From Qipengyuania aquimaris (GTDB lineage: Bacteria > Pseudomonadota > Alphaproteobacteria > Sphingomonadales > Sphingomonadaceae), in NCBI RefSeq assembly GCF_009827445.1, contig NZ_WTYI01000001.1, positions 716,172 to 780,171 of the forward strand: DNA of 64,000 nt, read 5' to 3'. Position 1 is the first letter of the stretch. Every line of letters starts with the position of its first letter. The translations under genes and the position numbers were made by a program. Of this stretch, positions 54,502-63,060 are shown piece after piece. Below the pieces are notes generated by a model, which saw only the letters and a program-made list of their open reading frames with translations, was not told the DNA's origin and did no database searches.

Positions 54502-55400
54502 CGGATGCGGCTCTTGCGTAGCCAGAGAATGGACCAGTCGCCATTTGTGACGCGCCGCGCCAGCCGCAGGCCCTTTGCCTGATAGGCGCGCCGGACCTCG
54601 GCTTCCTGGGTTTGCAGCAGCCCTGCCAGAAGGAGACTTCCACCTGGCGTAATCGACGATGCAAAGTCGGGCGCGAGCTCGACCAGCGGGCCGGCAAGGA
54701 TATTGGCGATCAACAGGTCGTAGGGCGCGCGGGCCTGCAGCAAGCCGTGATCCATGCCCGGGGCAATGATCATCGTCAGCTGGCCGGACCTGTTCCCCAT
54801 GGCGACATTGTTGAGGGCTGCATTATCTTCCACCACGCCGGCACAGACGGCATCGATGTCCGAAGCCGTCGCCAGCGCATGAGGCCACAGATGCATTGCC
54901 GCGAAGGCGAGGAGGCCGGTGCCGGTACCGATGTCGGCATGGTTGCGAACGGTTACTCCCTCGCGCTTCATCAGATCGAGCATGGCAAGGCAGGCGGCGG
55001 TGGTCTCGTGCTGGCCGGTGCCGAACGCCTGGCTGGCGGGGATGATGAAATCGACCATGGACGGATCGGGATCATGTTCGGGTGTGCGCACGTGGAAGCG
55101 GCCCGCGCGGATCGGATCGACGCCTTGCTGGCTCAGCGTAACCCAGTCCTGATCGGGGAGCTTTTCGCTGCTAAGCTTCGGCGCGCGGCCCTCGAATAAA
55201 GAGGCGACGGCTTTCTTGTCCGCCGCAGTCGGCTTGCGTTCGAGCCAGACCTCCAGGATCCAGTCGTCCGGCTTGTCTTCCGCTATTTCGCGACCCGACA
55301 CGACCAGCTCTTCGGGAAAGTCCCAAGCCTCGTCATGCTGAAGCAGGGCGGCCTGCACTAACGGTTTCGAAGCTTCGGCCGAGAGTTTCCAGGCACTCAC
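54498..55400 (-). CDS. prmA: Ribosomal protein L11 methyltransferase
   Basis: A 300-aa S-adenosylmethionine-dependent enzyme that trimethylates residues of ribosomal protein L11. The N-terminal substrate-recognition domain (about 1-95) precedes the methyltransferase core: AFGTGQHETTAACLAML is the PrmA signature, HADIGTGTGLLAFAA is motif I, and DLLIANILAGPL is the active-site motif. The length is normal. Its start overlaps the stop of the metallo-beta-lactamase gene and its stop overlaps the TIGR02117 gene, so four minus-strand genes from 57053 down to 53806 are joined head to tail. Confidence 0.96.
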   Translation of the reverse strand: MSAWKLSAEASKPLVQAALLQHDEAWDFPEELVVSGREIAEDKPDDWILEVWLERKPTAADKKAVASLFEGRAPKLSSEKLPDQDWVTLSQQGVDPIRAGRFHVRTPEHDPDPSMVDFIIPASQAFGTGQHETTAACLAMLDLMKREGVTVRNHADIGTGTGLLAFAAMHLWPHALATASDIDAVCAGVVEDNAALNNVAMGNRSGQLTMIIAPGMDHGLLQARAPYDLLIANILAGPLVELAPDFASSITPGGSLLLAGLLQTQEAEVRRAYQAKGLRLARRVTNGDWSILWLRKSRIR

Positions 55401-56353
55401 TCGGCAGCTTCCTTGGCCAAGCGCTCATCGAGGCGTTTGCTAAGCCGCTTTGCATAGAAGCCGCAGCCCTTGTGCAGGTAGAGCCCGTGTTCTCCGCTCA
55501 TCAGGTCGAGCATGGACCCGGCCGAGGGGTGCGGTGTCACCAGAAACTCACACTGGAGCATGCGTGCCTTGTCGATGCTGGTCCGGAATGCGCGAACCAT
55601 CTCCGGGTGATCGGTGAAGCGGTAATCGTCTGCGGAAACCGCGGACAGGCTGTCGACATAGGCGAAGCGGTTGCACACGGGCGGCTCGCCAGGGAGCGAA
55701 CACGACCACCATGTCCAGCTGAGCGCCCCGGGCGAATGGCCGGGCGTTTCATGAGCCGTAACGCGCAGGTTGCCGAGATCGAGTATTTCCCCATCGCCGA
55801 TCACGCGGTCGACCTTTACCGGGGTCATGTCTGGATGGCCGGATGCGGCCTGCGGATCGTCGGCGGCGACTTTCCCCGTTTCGAGCACGGGCTTGGCTCT
55901 TACCGAAGCCAACACTTGCGCACCTGTCGCTTCCTTGATTGCGGCATGCGCGCCGACATGGTCGAAATGCTCATGGCTCATCAGGAGATAGCGCACATCC
56001 TTCGCATCGAAACCGAGCGAGGCGATGTTCGCGAGGACCAGCGGGGCGGCCTCGGGGACGCCGCTGTCGATCAGGATGTGTCCGTCTTCGCCGGTAATCA
56101 GGACTGCCGAGATACCGCAGGTGCCGACATACCAGCTGTTGCCCATCAATTGGAACGGTGGAGCGGGCTTGTCCCACTCGTCCCACGGCTCGCACGCATC
56201 GAGAAACGCCATCTGCATCTCGTGGGCGTTCACCACCGTTTCCGTTGGCGCGGGCGAGGGCGGCGCGTCCGCATCTTCAACTTGCGGTGCTGGAATTGCC
56301 GCGCAAGCAGCGATGAGCAAGGGCAGGGCCGCGAACAGCGCTTTAACGGACAT
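55397..56353 (-). CDS. Subclass B3 metallo-beta-lactamase
   Basis: A 318-aa zinc hydrolase with a lipoprotein-type signal (LIAAC, Cys at about 17). The metal motif HEHFDH supplies both zinc sites, with the further ligands in PGHSPG and in the C-terminal PHPSAG. The order and spacing are those of subclass B3, chromosomally encoded enzymes in several sphingomonads that hydrolyse penicillins, cephalosporins and often carbapenems. The ATG at 56353 overlaps the SDR gene by 11 bases. Activity cannot be told from sequence alone, as some relatives are weak enzymes. Confidence 0.9.
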   Translation of the reverse strand: MSVKALFAALPLLIAACAAIPAPQVEDADAPPSPAPTETVVNAHEMQMAFLDACEPWDEWDKPAPPFQLMGNSWYVGTCGISAVLITGEDGHILIDSGVPEAAPLVLANIASLGFDAKDVRYLLMSHEHFDHVGAHAAIKEATGAQVLASVRAKPVLETGKVAADDPQAASGHPDMTPVKVDRVIGDGEILDLGNLRVTAHETPGHSPGALSWTWWSCSLPGEPPVCNRFAYVDSLSAVSADDYRFTDHPEMVRAFRTSIDKARMLQCEFLVTPHPSAGSMLDLMSGEHGLYLHKGCGFYAKRLSKRLDERLAKEAAE

Positions 56354-57053
56354 AGCTTGCTCCATTGGCGTCGAGCGTTGCACCGGTAAGCGATGGCGGG
56401 GCATCCAGCGAGAGGAATTCGACGATCCGGGCGATCTCCTCCGGTTCTGCCACGCGGCCAAGCGGAATGTCGGCCAAGAGGCCCGCGCCGCCCCGGCTGT
56501 CGAGGTAATCGCCCGCCATGGCGGTGTCGGTGAAGCCGGGCGTGATCGCGAAGCTCAGGATACCTTCTGCGGCATACTGGCGCGCGATGGTCTTGTGCAT
56601 CGCCAGCATCCCGCCCTTGCTGGCCGCATAGTGCCAGTGCGCCGGCGAATCGCCGCGGTGGCCTGCCCGGCTGGCGACATGGACGATGCGTCCGGTCGCG
56701 CCGCGTTCCTGCCAGTGGCGGACCGCCAGCCTGCTCAACTGGGCGGAGGCAGTCAGGTTGATGCGCATGGTTTCTTCCCATGCCTCCAGCCAATCACCGT
56801 CCGGTTTTTCGATCGGATTGGGATCGAACAGACCGGCATTGTTGACGAGAACGTCGATTTCGCCGCCTGCCTGCTTGAGAGCGGCCTCCCACAATGCCTC
56901 CGGCGCGTCGGGGTTGCGAAAGTCCGCGGCGATGGTGCCGAAGCCTTCGCCCGAGGTCGATTGCCCGATCACTTTCGCGCCGCGCGCTTCGAGTGCCGTA
57001 CGGGAAGCGGCGCCGATCCCGCGAGAGGAGCCGGTGAGAAGGATGCATGTCAT
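56343..57053 (-). CDS. SDR family oxidoreductase
   Basis: A 236-aa short-chain dehydrogenase. It starts with the NAD(P) loop TGSSRGIGA at about residues 7-15. NNAG lies near residue 93, the catalytic Ser is in HVASRAGH and the Tyr/Lys pair in HYAASK. The C-terminal SLTGATLDANGASYVR is like FabG-type reductases. The substrate is unknown. It overlaps the metallo-beta-lactamase start by 11 bases, so it is the first gene of the SDR-MBL-prmA-TIGR02117 chain, and it is divergent from sdhC. Confidence 0.92.
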   Translation of the reverse strand: MTCILLTGSSRGIGAASRTALEARGAKVIGQSTSGEGFGTIAADFRNPDAPEALWEAALKQAGGEIDVLVNNAGLFDPNPIEKPDGDWLEAWEETMRINLTASAQLSRLAVRHWQERGATGRIVHVASRAGHRGDSPAHWHYAASKGGMLAMHKTIARQYAAEGILSFAITPGFTDTAMAGDYLDSRGGAGLLADIPLGRVAEPEEIARIVEFLSLDAPPSLTGATLDANGASYVR

Positions 57054-57161
57054 GCATCACGCTATTCGAAAATTTGCGCCTTTTGTCGAGGCCGCACGCC
57101 TTGCCATGCACCGGCAGTTCGCTAAGGAGGCGGCACGAATTCAGCGATATGGAATAGATGC

Positions 57162-57542
57162 ATGGCCAACCGCCCGCTTTCACCACACCTGCAGATCTGG
57201 AAATGGGGACCGCATATGGCGGTATCCATCCTGCACCGCATTACCGGTGACGGACTGGCATTGGTCGGTCTCGGCGTATTGCTCTGGTGGCTCGGAGCCA
57301 TGGCCGCAGGCGAGGCAGCCTACGCTACCTTCGCGGGCATCATGGGTTCGCCTGTCGGCATGATCGTGCTGGTCGGCCTGAGCTGGGCATTCTTCACCCA
57401 CATGATGAGCGGCCTGCGCCACTTCGTTCTCGATATCGGTGCGGGATACGAACTCGACACCAACAAGACGTGGTCGATCCTCTCGCCCGTCATCGCAATC
57501 ATCCTCACCGCCCTTTTCTGGGCCGTGATCGTTCTTAAGTGA
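57162..57542 (+). CDS. sdhC: Succinate dehydrogenase cytochrome b556 subunit
   Basis: A 126-aa membrane anchor of complex II. The N-terminal RPLSPHLQIWKWGPHMAVSI is the quinone-site region, then HRITGDG, and three transmembrane helices. The haem ligand His sits in SGLRHFVLD. It passes electrons from the iron-sulfur subunit to ubiquinone. The first gene of sdhC-sdhD-sdhA; sdhD starts 9 bases after its stop. The gap to the divergent SDR gene holds two ATGCAT palindromes 3 bases apart around the SDR start. Confidence 0.95.
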   Translation: MANRPLSPHLQIWKWGPHMAVSILHRITGDGLALVGLGVLLWWLGAMAAGEAAYATFAGIMGSPVGMIVLVGLSWAFFTHMMSGLRHFVLDIGAGYELDTNKTWSILSPVIAIILTALFWAVIVLK

Positions 57543-57551
57543 GGCCGCGCA

Positions 57552-57938
57552 ATGGGTAACGGAACTTCCATCGGACGCGTGCGCGGGCTGGGCCCGTCGC
57601 ATGAAGGTGCGCACCACTGGCTGGTGCAGCGCTTCACCGCCATCGGCAATCTCGTGCTCATGCTGTTCCTCGTGGTCAGCCTGGCGATGCTGCCTTCCTA
57701 CGATTACGCGGCCATGACCGGCTGGGCTTCGCAGACGCTGCCCGCCACCGCACTGGCCCTGCTGATCGTCAGCGTGTTCTGGCACGCGCGCCTGGGCCTG
57801 CAGGTCCTGATCGAGGATTATGTCCACGACGCCGGCACCAAGTTCGGCGTGCTCACCCTTCTCAACCTTGCAACAATCGGCGGCGCAGCCTTCGGTCTCG
57901 TATCGATCGCGCGCCTTGCCCTCGGAGGAGCCGCCTGA
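57552..57938 (+). CDS. sdhD: Succinate dehydrogenase membrane anchor subunit
   Basis: A 128-aa hydrophobic anchor protein of complex II with three helices (about 30-50, 65-85 and 100-122). The N-terminal [19 protein letters not shown] and [17 protein letters not shown] carry the haem and quinone contacts. The start follows GAGGCCGCGCA. Its stop overlaps the sdhA start (TGATG), giving tight coupling of the subunits. Confidence 0.93.
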   Translation: MGNGTSIGRVRGLGPSHEGAHHWLVQRFTAIGNLVLMLFLVVSLAMLPSYDYAAMTGWASQTLPATALALLIVSVFWHARLGLQVLIEDYVHDAGTKFGVLTLLNLATIGGAAFGLVSIARLALGGAA

Positions 57939-59779
57939 TGGCCCGCACCGAAACTTTCGAAATTGGCGGTCGCAGCTACCCGATCATCGACCATACCTAT
58001 GACACCGTCGTCGTCGGCGCCGGTGGCTCGGGCCTGCGCGCCACTATGGGCAGCGCGGAAAGCGGCCTTCGCACGGCCTGCATCACCAAGGTTTTCCCGA
58101 CCCGTTCGCACACCGTTGCAGCGCAGGGCGGCATCGCCGCTTCGCTCGGCAACAACACGCCCGACCACTGGTCGTGGCATATGTACGACACCGTCAAGGG
58201 CTCCGACTGGCTCGGCGACCAGGACGCGATCGAATACATGGTCCGCGAAGCGCCGCAGGCCGTCTACGAGCTGGAGCATGCGGGCGTGCCCTTCAGCCGC
58301 AATGACGACGGCACGATCTACCAGCGCCCCTTCGGCGGCCACATGCAGAACATGGGCGAAGGCCCGCCTGTGCAGCGCACCTGCGCCGCGGCCGACCGTA
58401 CCGGTCACGCCATGCTTCACGCGCTTTACCAGCAGAGCCTGAAGTACGACGCGGACTTCTTCATCGAGTATTTCGCGCTCGACCTGATCATGGAAGATGG
58501 CCCGAACGGCAAGGTCTGCCGCGGCGTCATCGCCATGTGCCTCGACGACGGCACGATCCACCGTTTCCGCAGCCACGCGGTCGTGCTGGCCACCGGCGGC
58601 TATGGCCGCTGCTATTACACCGCGACATCGGCCCATACCTGCACCGGCGACGGTGGCGGCATGGTACTGCGCGCAGGCCTGCCGCTGCAGGACATGGAAT
58701 TCGTCCAGTTCCACCCGACCGGCATTTACGGCGCAGGCGTGCTCATCACCGAAGGTGCGCGCGGCGAGGGCGGTTACCTCACCAACTCCGAAGGCGAGCG
58801 TTTCATGGAACGCTATGCCCCCTCGGCCAAGGACCTTGCATCGCGCGACGTCGTGTCGCGTTCGATGGCGCTGGAAATGCGCGAAGGCCGCGGTGTCGGC
58901 CCCGATGGCGACCACATCTACCTGCACCTCGATCACATCGATCCCAAGGTGCTGGGCGAGCGCCTCCCGGGCATCACCGAAAGCGGCAAGATCTTTGCCG
59001 GTGTCGACCTGACCAAGCAGCCGCTGCCGGTCACGCCGACGGTGCACTACAACATGGGCGGCATCCCCTGTAACTATCACGGCGAAGTGATGGCAGGTGA
59101 TCCGAAGGATCCGGAAAAGATCGTCCCCGGCCTGTTCGCAGTTGGCGAAGCGGCTTGTGTGTCGGTCCACGGTGCAAACCGTCTCGGCTCGAACTCGCTG
59201 ATCGATCTCGTGGTCTTTGGCCGCGCGACCGGCCATCGCCTGAAGGAAATCGTCAAGCCTGGCGTCAGCCATGACGAGCTTCCCAAGGACAGCGCCGACC
59301 TCGCGCTGACGCGCCTCGACCACTTCCGCCATGCCGACGGCAGCATCCCGACCGCGGTCCTGCGTTCGGACATGCAGAAGAGCATGCAGAAGCACGCAGC
59401 CGTGTTCCGCGACAGCAAGCTCCTGTCCGAAGGCGTCCAGTTGCTCCGCGACGTCAACAAGCGGATGGAGGACGTGAAGGTCCACGACCGGTCGATGATC
59501 TGGAACAGCGACCTCATCGAAACGCTCGAACTCGACAATCTCATGGCGCAGGCCAATGTGACCATCGCTTCGGCCGAAAACCGCAAGGAAAGCCGCGGCG
59601 CCCACGCGCACGAGGACTTCCCCGAGCGTGACGACAAGAACTGGATGAAGCACACCATCGCCTGGTTCGACGGTTGGGGCGGCAATGGCGGCGGCGTGAA
59701 GATCGATTATCGCCCGGTCCACGAATACACGCTGACCGACGACGTCGACTACATCGAGCCGAAAAAGCGGGTTTACTAA
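57938..59779 (+). CDS. sdhA: Succinate dehydrogenase flavoprotein subunit
   Basis: A 613-aa FAD protein that oxidises succinate to fumarate. The FAD loop [11 protein letters not shown], the [13 protein letters not shown] segment with the His that binds FAD covalently, the catalytic Arg region [10 protein letters not shown], and the C-terminal KHTIAW, DYRPVH are as in other SdhA proteins. The length is usual. The iron-sulfur subunit gene sdhB, which normally follows, is not next to it: the next gene encodes a saccharopine-dehydrogenase-like protein. A perfect hairpin spans the stop codon. Confidence 0.98.
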   Translation: MARTETFEIGGRSYPIIDHTYDTVVVGAGGSGLRATMGSAESGLRTACITKVFPTRSHTVAAQGGIAASLGNNTPDHWSWHMYDTVKGSDWLGDQDAIEYMVREAPQAVYELEHAGVPFSRNDDGTIYQRPFGGHMQNMGEGPPVQRTCAAADRTGHAMLHALYQQSLKYDADFFIEYFALDLIMEDGPNGKVCRGVIAMCLDDGTIHRFRSHAVVLATGGYGRCYYTATSAHTCTGDGGGMVLRAGLPLQDMEFVQFHPTGIYGAGVLITEGARGEGGYLTNSEGERFMERYAPSAKDLASRDVVSRSMALEMREGRGVGPDGDHIYLHLDHIDPKVLGERLPGITESGKIFAGVDLTKQPLPVTPTVHYNMGGIPCNYHGEVMAGDPKDPEKIVPGLFAVGEAACVSVHGANRLGSNSLIDLVVFGRATGHRLKEIVKPGVSHDELPKDSADLALTRLDHFRHADGSIPTAVLRSDMQKSMQKHAAVFRDSKLLSEGVQLLRDVNKRMEDVKVHDRSMIWNSDLIETLELDNLMAQANVTIASAENRKESRGAHAHEDFPERDDKNWMKHTIAWFDGWGGNGGGVKIDYRPVHEYTLTDDVDYIEPKKRVY

Positions 59780-59785
59780 ACCCGC
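59767..59785 (+). repeat. Perfect hairpin across the sdhA stop codon
   Basis: GCGGGTTT (59767-59774) and AAACCCGC (59778-59785) form an 8-bp stem with the loop ACT; the sdhA stop TAA lies at 59777-59779. There is no T-run, so it is a weak terminator at best, but it could protect the sdhCDA message or limit read-through to the downstream genes. Confidence 0.55.
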
Positions 59786-59797
59786 GGCGAGCCGGTC

Positions 59798-60901
59798 ATG
59801 CCGTTTCGTATCGCCATCATCGGAGGCTACGGCAATTTCGGTGGCTATGTCGCACGCGAGCTCGCTGCGGACAGCGCGATCGAACTCGTCATCTGCGGAC
59901 GTAACCTGGAAAAGGCACAGGCGTTCGCAGCTGGCTTGCAAGCTGCAAACCCCGCGCAAGGCGCGCGTGTCGATATCGCGGACCCTCCCGCGGTCATGTT
60001 TGGCGACATTGCGCCGGACCTCGTCATCAATATGGTCGGCCCGTATCATGGCCAGGGGTATGGCGTAGCGGAGGCGGCGATCGCGGTCGGGGCCCATTAT
60101 TGCGACATCGCAGATGCGCGCGCATTCGTGTGCGGCATCGGAGAACTGGATTCAGCCGCGCGGGAAAAGGGCGTCACGGTCCTCTCCGGCGCCAGCTCGG
60201 TCCCGGCTCTGACGGCTGCCTATTGCGATGCCGCGCTTGACGACATGACGGAACTGCGCCGTGTCGAATACGGGATAAGCGGCGCGGAACAGGCCAATCG
60301 CGGCGCAGGGACGGTTGCTGCGGTGCTTTCCTACGTCGGAGAGCGGTTCACGCGCCTTCGGGCCGGCCGGATGCAGGAAGAGATCGGATGGCGCGGCGCT
60401 ATCCCCGTAGACTATCCCGAACTCGGACGCCGCTGGTTCGCTACCGGCGATGTGCCCGACCTCGAACTTTTCCAATCGCGATACCCGGGATTGCAGGACC
60501 ATCGCTTCCTTGCCGGACACGAAATCGCACCCCTGCATTTCGGGCTGTGGGTGATGGGCGCGCTGCGGAGGGTGCGGTTGATCCCGAACCTGTCGCGCTT
60601 TGCCGACCTGTTGGTCAGCCTGTCGAAGCCCTTCAATGTCCTCAGCCGGGGGCGCAGCGGTTTCCACATGGTGATCGAGGGGGTGGACGCTAGCGGCGCT
60701 CCGGTCATCCGGCGACACTGGATCATCGCCCGCAGTGGCCACGGGCCGAACATCCCGATCATCCCGCCGATCCTGATTGCCCGCAAGCTTGCTCGTGGAG
60801 AGCGACTGGCACCCGGAGCGCGGCCGTGTCTCGACGTGATTTCCCTGGATGAATACCGCGCGGCTTTCGCGGGCCTCGATATCGAATGTATCGACGAATG
60901 A
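59798..60901 (+). CDS. Saccharopine dehydrogenase-like NAD(P)-binding protein
   Basis: A 367-aa protein of the saccharopine dehydrogenase-like family. The N-terminal Rossmann fold has IIGGYGNFGGYVARELAAD and the AQGARVDIAD strand. The segment DLVINMVGPYHGQGYGVAEAAI matches this family, as does TVLSGASSVPALTAA. The domains after about residue 200 are less conserved. The exact reaction is unknown; many relatives are uncharacterised. It starts 18 bases after sdhA and ends overlapping the DCC gene (ATGA). Confidence 0.88.
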   Translation: MPFRIAIIGGYGNFGGYVARELAADSAIELVICGRNLEKAQAFAAGLQAANPAQGARVDIADPPAVMFGDIAPDLVINMVGPYHGQGYGVAEAAIAVGAHYCDIADARAFVCGIGELDSAAREKGVTVLSGASSVPALTAAYCDAALDDMTELRRVEYGISGAEQANRGAGTVAAVLSYVGERFTRLRAGRMQEEIGWRGAIPVDYPELGRRWFATGDVPDLELFQSRYPGLQDHRFLAGHEIAPLHFGLWVMGALRRVRLIPNLSRFADLLVSLSKPFNVLSRGRSGFHMVIEGVDASGAPVIRRHWIIARSGHGPNIPIIPPILIARKLARGERLAPGARPCLDVISLDEYRAAFAGLDIECIDE

Positions 60902-61341
60902 CGCGTCCACCATACAGCTATCGCGACGATCCGCAGGTGCCCGGGTTCGACGACAGCCGTCCGCTGTTCGTCTTCGACAATGTCTGCGTCCTGTGTTCGG
61001 GCGGAGCGCGGTTCATCATGCAGCATGACCGGAAGGAAAGGATCGCGCTCACCAGCGCGCAAGGCGAACTGGGCAGCGCGCTTTACCGGCATTACGGCCT
61101 CAGGATGGATGACAGCTACCTCTTCCTGGCGGATGGGCAGGCATATGAAATGAGCGAGGGATACTTTCAGTTGGCGCGCCGCTTGGGCGGCCTGTGGCGG
61201 CTTGCCGGGGTTTTTCGGATCGTCCCGCGGCCCTTTCGTGACGCGATGTACCGCCTGGTCGCGCGCAATCGCTATCGCTGGTTCGGCAAGACCGAAGCCT
61301 GTGCATTGCTTACGCCCGACCAGAGGGCGAGATTGCTGTGA
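60898..61341 (+). CDS. DCC-type thiol-disulfide oxidoreductase family protein (DUF393)
   Basis: A 147-aa thioredoxin-like protein of the DUF393/DCC family. The motif DNVCVLCSG gives the D-x-x-C-x-x-C arrangement that names the group, within FVFDNVCVLCSGGARF. It is predicted to handle thiols or disulfides, but no substrate is known. The ATG overlaps the preceding stop and the stop overlaps the next start (GTGA), making a three-gene coupled unit with its neighbours. In-frame codons upstream (MYRR) are within the previous gene and are not used. Confidence 0.88.
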   Translation: MTRPPYSYRDDPQVPGFDDSRPLFVFDNVCVLCSGGARFIMQHDRKERIALTSAQGELGSALYRHYGLRMDDSYLFLADGQAYEMSEGYFQLARRLGGLWRLAGVFRIVPRPFRDAMYRLVARNRYRWFGKTEACALLTPDQRARLL

Positions 61342-62201
61342 AGCGTTGCTTGTCGCCTGCGCTGAGCCTCGCCCTCGCAGCCTGTGCGGTGACGCCCGCC
61401 GCGCCGCCTTCATCGATTGGCGCCGAACCCTTTTATGCAAAGCACGTCGACGCTTCGGGCATTCCGATCCTGTCATCGGCCCGGGTGTCCGACGAGGCGC
61501 TCCTGTCCGCGCGCGACATGGCGCGCGGGATGCTGGCGCACCGACCTGAATACGCGGCATGGCTTGCGGCAAACGACTATCGCGTTGCGATTATCTCCGA
61601 AGACGAGGCATTGCTCGACCTGCCCGGCAAAGCGCATTGGACGAAGCCTGCGCGCGACGATCCGCGGCTGACGCGCTGCGAACTCAAGCATTACGACGTG
61701 CGCATCGGCGCCAAGTCCGATCGCGAATATTGGGACGAGCGGGCGAGGGGGATCGGCGGCGAACGCACGGTCGGATCGGAAGAGGACGTCCTCGGCCTGC
61801 CGACGTCACGCTATTACGGCGAAACCATTTTCGTGCACGAAATGGCGCACAATGTCCTGTTCGCCATCGAAGCAGTCGATCCGGCGTTATTTGCCGAAAT
61901 TGAGGCTGCCTATGCCCACGCGCTCGCCAACGATCTCTGGCTGAATGAATATGCCACCACGACCATCCAGGAATACTGGGCCGAAGGCACGCAGATCTGG
62001 TTCAACTCCAATCGCATGATTGTTGTGGAAGGCCAGAGGATCCTAGATCACCCCGATCTTGCAGCATATGATCCGAAACTGTTCGCCGCATTGGGCTCGG
62101 CATACGGTACGCGGCACCGGCTCAAATCCGACCCCTTCCACGCCAGCCCGGCGCGCGTACCGCCGGGCCCCATTCCGGAAAATACCGCCGAAGTCTGTTA
62201 G
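61338..62201 (+). CDS. HExxH-containing putative metallopeptidase lipoprotein
   Basis: A 287-aa lipoprotein: the signal ends LAAC with Cys at about residue 16. A zinc motif HEMAH stands at residues 167-171, and Glu212 and Glu216 in EYWAEGTQ are good candidates for the third ligand, which would make it a gluzincin-like peptidase. The segment EYWAEGTQIWFNSN is typical of uncharacterised periplasmic proteins of this kind. Substrate unknown. The GTG start overlaps the DCC stop. It converges with the cyclophilin gene, the stops overlapping. Confidence 0.78.
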   Translation: MKRCLSPALSLALAACAVTPAAPPSSIGAEPFYAKHVDASGIPILSSARVSDEALLSARDMARGMLAHRPEYAAWLAANDYRVAIISEDEALLDLPGKAHWTKPARDDPRLTRCELKHYDVRIGAKSDREYWDERARGIGGERTVGSEEDVLGLPTSRYYGETIFVHEMAHNVLFAIEAVDPALFAEIEAAYAHALANDLWLNEYATTTIQEYWAEGTQIWFNSNRMIVVEGQRILDHPDLAAYDPKLFAALGSAYGTRHRLKSDPFHASPARVPPGPIPENTAEVC

Positions 62202-62845
62202 TCCTCGTTCGGAGAGGCGAGGCGGCGCGCCTCGATGATCTTCACCGGCTCGGCCAGCATCTGTCCTTTCATCCAGCCCTCTCCCTTTTCGGGATCGGTG
62301 GGCATGGCATGGATTGTGGCGACCACGTCCATCCCTTCCACGACATATCCGAACACCGCGTAGCCGTTCTGCCAGACGGGGTCTTCGGACTTGTGATCGG
62401 CGTCCATGCCGGTCGAATCCTGAAGGAAGATCGAGAAGTCCCCGTTGGCCGTTCCCGGTTCGCCCATCGCCATTGAGAGCGCACCCTTGGTGTGGCTGAG
62501 GCCGGTTACCGTCGTCGGTTCATGTTGGATGCCGGGCAGCACCCGGTCCGGGTCCCACTGCGTGCCGCCCTGGATCAGCCCGTTGGGCTGGTCGCCCCAG
62601 TCGAGCGTCATCGCGCGGTAGAAGACCGTGCCGTCAAAGCGGTCTTCGTCGACATAGCGCAGGAAATTGCCCGCCGTGATCGGTGCCCGCTCGGTCTCCA
62701 GCTCCACGGTAATGTCGCCTGCCGTCGTTTCGAGAACGACGAGGACGGTTTCGGGTTCGCCAGGCTGGGGAGGGGCGACCTCCGCCTCCTGCGCGCCAAG
62801 CGGTGCGGCAATCAGGGCGAGGGCGGGGAGGAAAATCCGAAGCAT
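62198..62845 (-). CDS. Periplasmic cyclophilin-type peptidyl-prolyl isomerase
   Basis: A 215-aa cyclophilin with a signal peptide (ALIAAPLGAQ). The fold is clear from VVLETTAGDITVELE, the NFLRYVDEDRFDGTVFYR segment with the catalytic Arg region, KGALSMAMGEPGTANGDFSIFL and the later VFGYVVEGMDVV. Compared with standard cyclophilins the core is modified (FYRAM instead of FHRVI). It should help fold exported proteins. It lies alone on the minus strand and converges with the metallopeptidase gene. Confidence 0.92.
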   Translation of the reverse strand: MLRIFLPALALIAAPLGAQEAEVAPPQPGEPETVLVVLETTAGDITVELETERAPITAGNFLRYVDEDRFDGTVFYRAMTLDWGDQPNGLIQGGTQWDPDRVLPGIQHEPTTVTGLSHTKGALSMAMGEPGTANGDFSIFLQDSTGMDADHKSEDPVWQNGYAVFGYVVEGMDVVATIHAMPTDPEKGEGWMKGQMLAEPVKIIEARRLASPNED

Positions 62846-62992
62846 GCAAGGCAGGCTACATCAGCGTGGTGCGGCGTCAATCCTCAGCCTTGTTGCCGTT
62901 CATCGATAGTCGGGCGTCCCATGCAGAGCCTTTGTTGCGCCCCGTGCGGCAATACTTTCTGCCAGATGCGGGTGCGGGAATGCGTTGATGTT

Positions 62993-63023
62993 TACAGGCG
63001 TAGTCAAACAGTCTACAGCCGTA
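62993..63023 (+). promoter_or_regulatory. Twin BlaI-type operator upstream of blaI
   Basis: TACAGGCGTA (62993-63002) and TACAGCCGTA (63014-63023) are two near-identical TAC-N4-GTA dyads whose starts are 21 bases apart, two helical turns. BlaI/MecI operators are of the form TACA-N2-TGTA. The pair lies 38 bases before the blaI ATG, and TTGATG at 62985-62990 could be a -35 box just before it. Autorepression of blaI-blaR1 is the likely use. Confidence 0.65.
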
Positions 63024-63060
63024 AACGAAATCAGCGAATCCCGAGGGGAAGAGGTACGTT

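Noticed and set aside
57818..60097. Very long open frame on the minus strand opposite sdhD-sdhA
   Set aside because: It lies fully antisense to sdhD, sdhA and the next gene, whose proteins are certain. The translation has no recognisable domain. Such frames are common opposite GC-rich genes.
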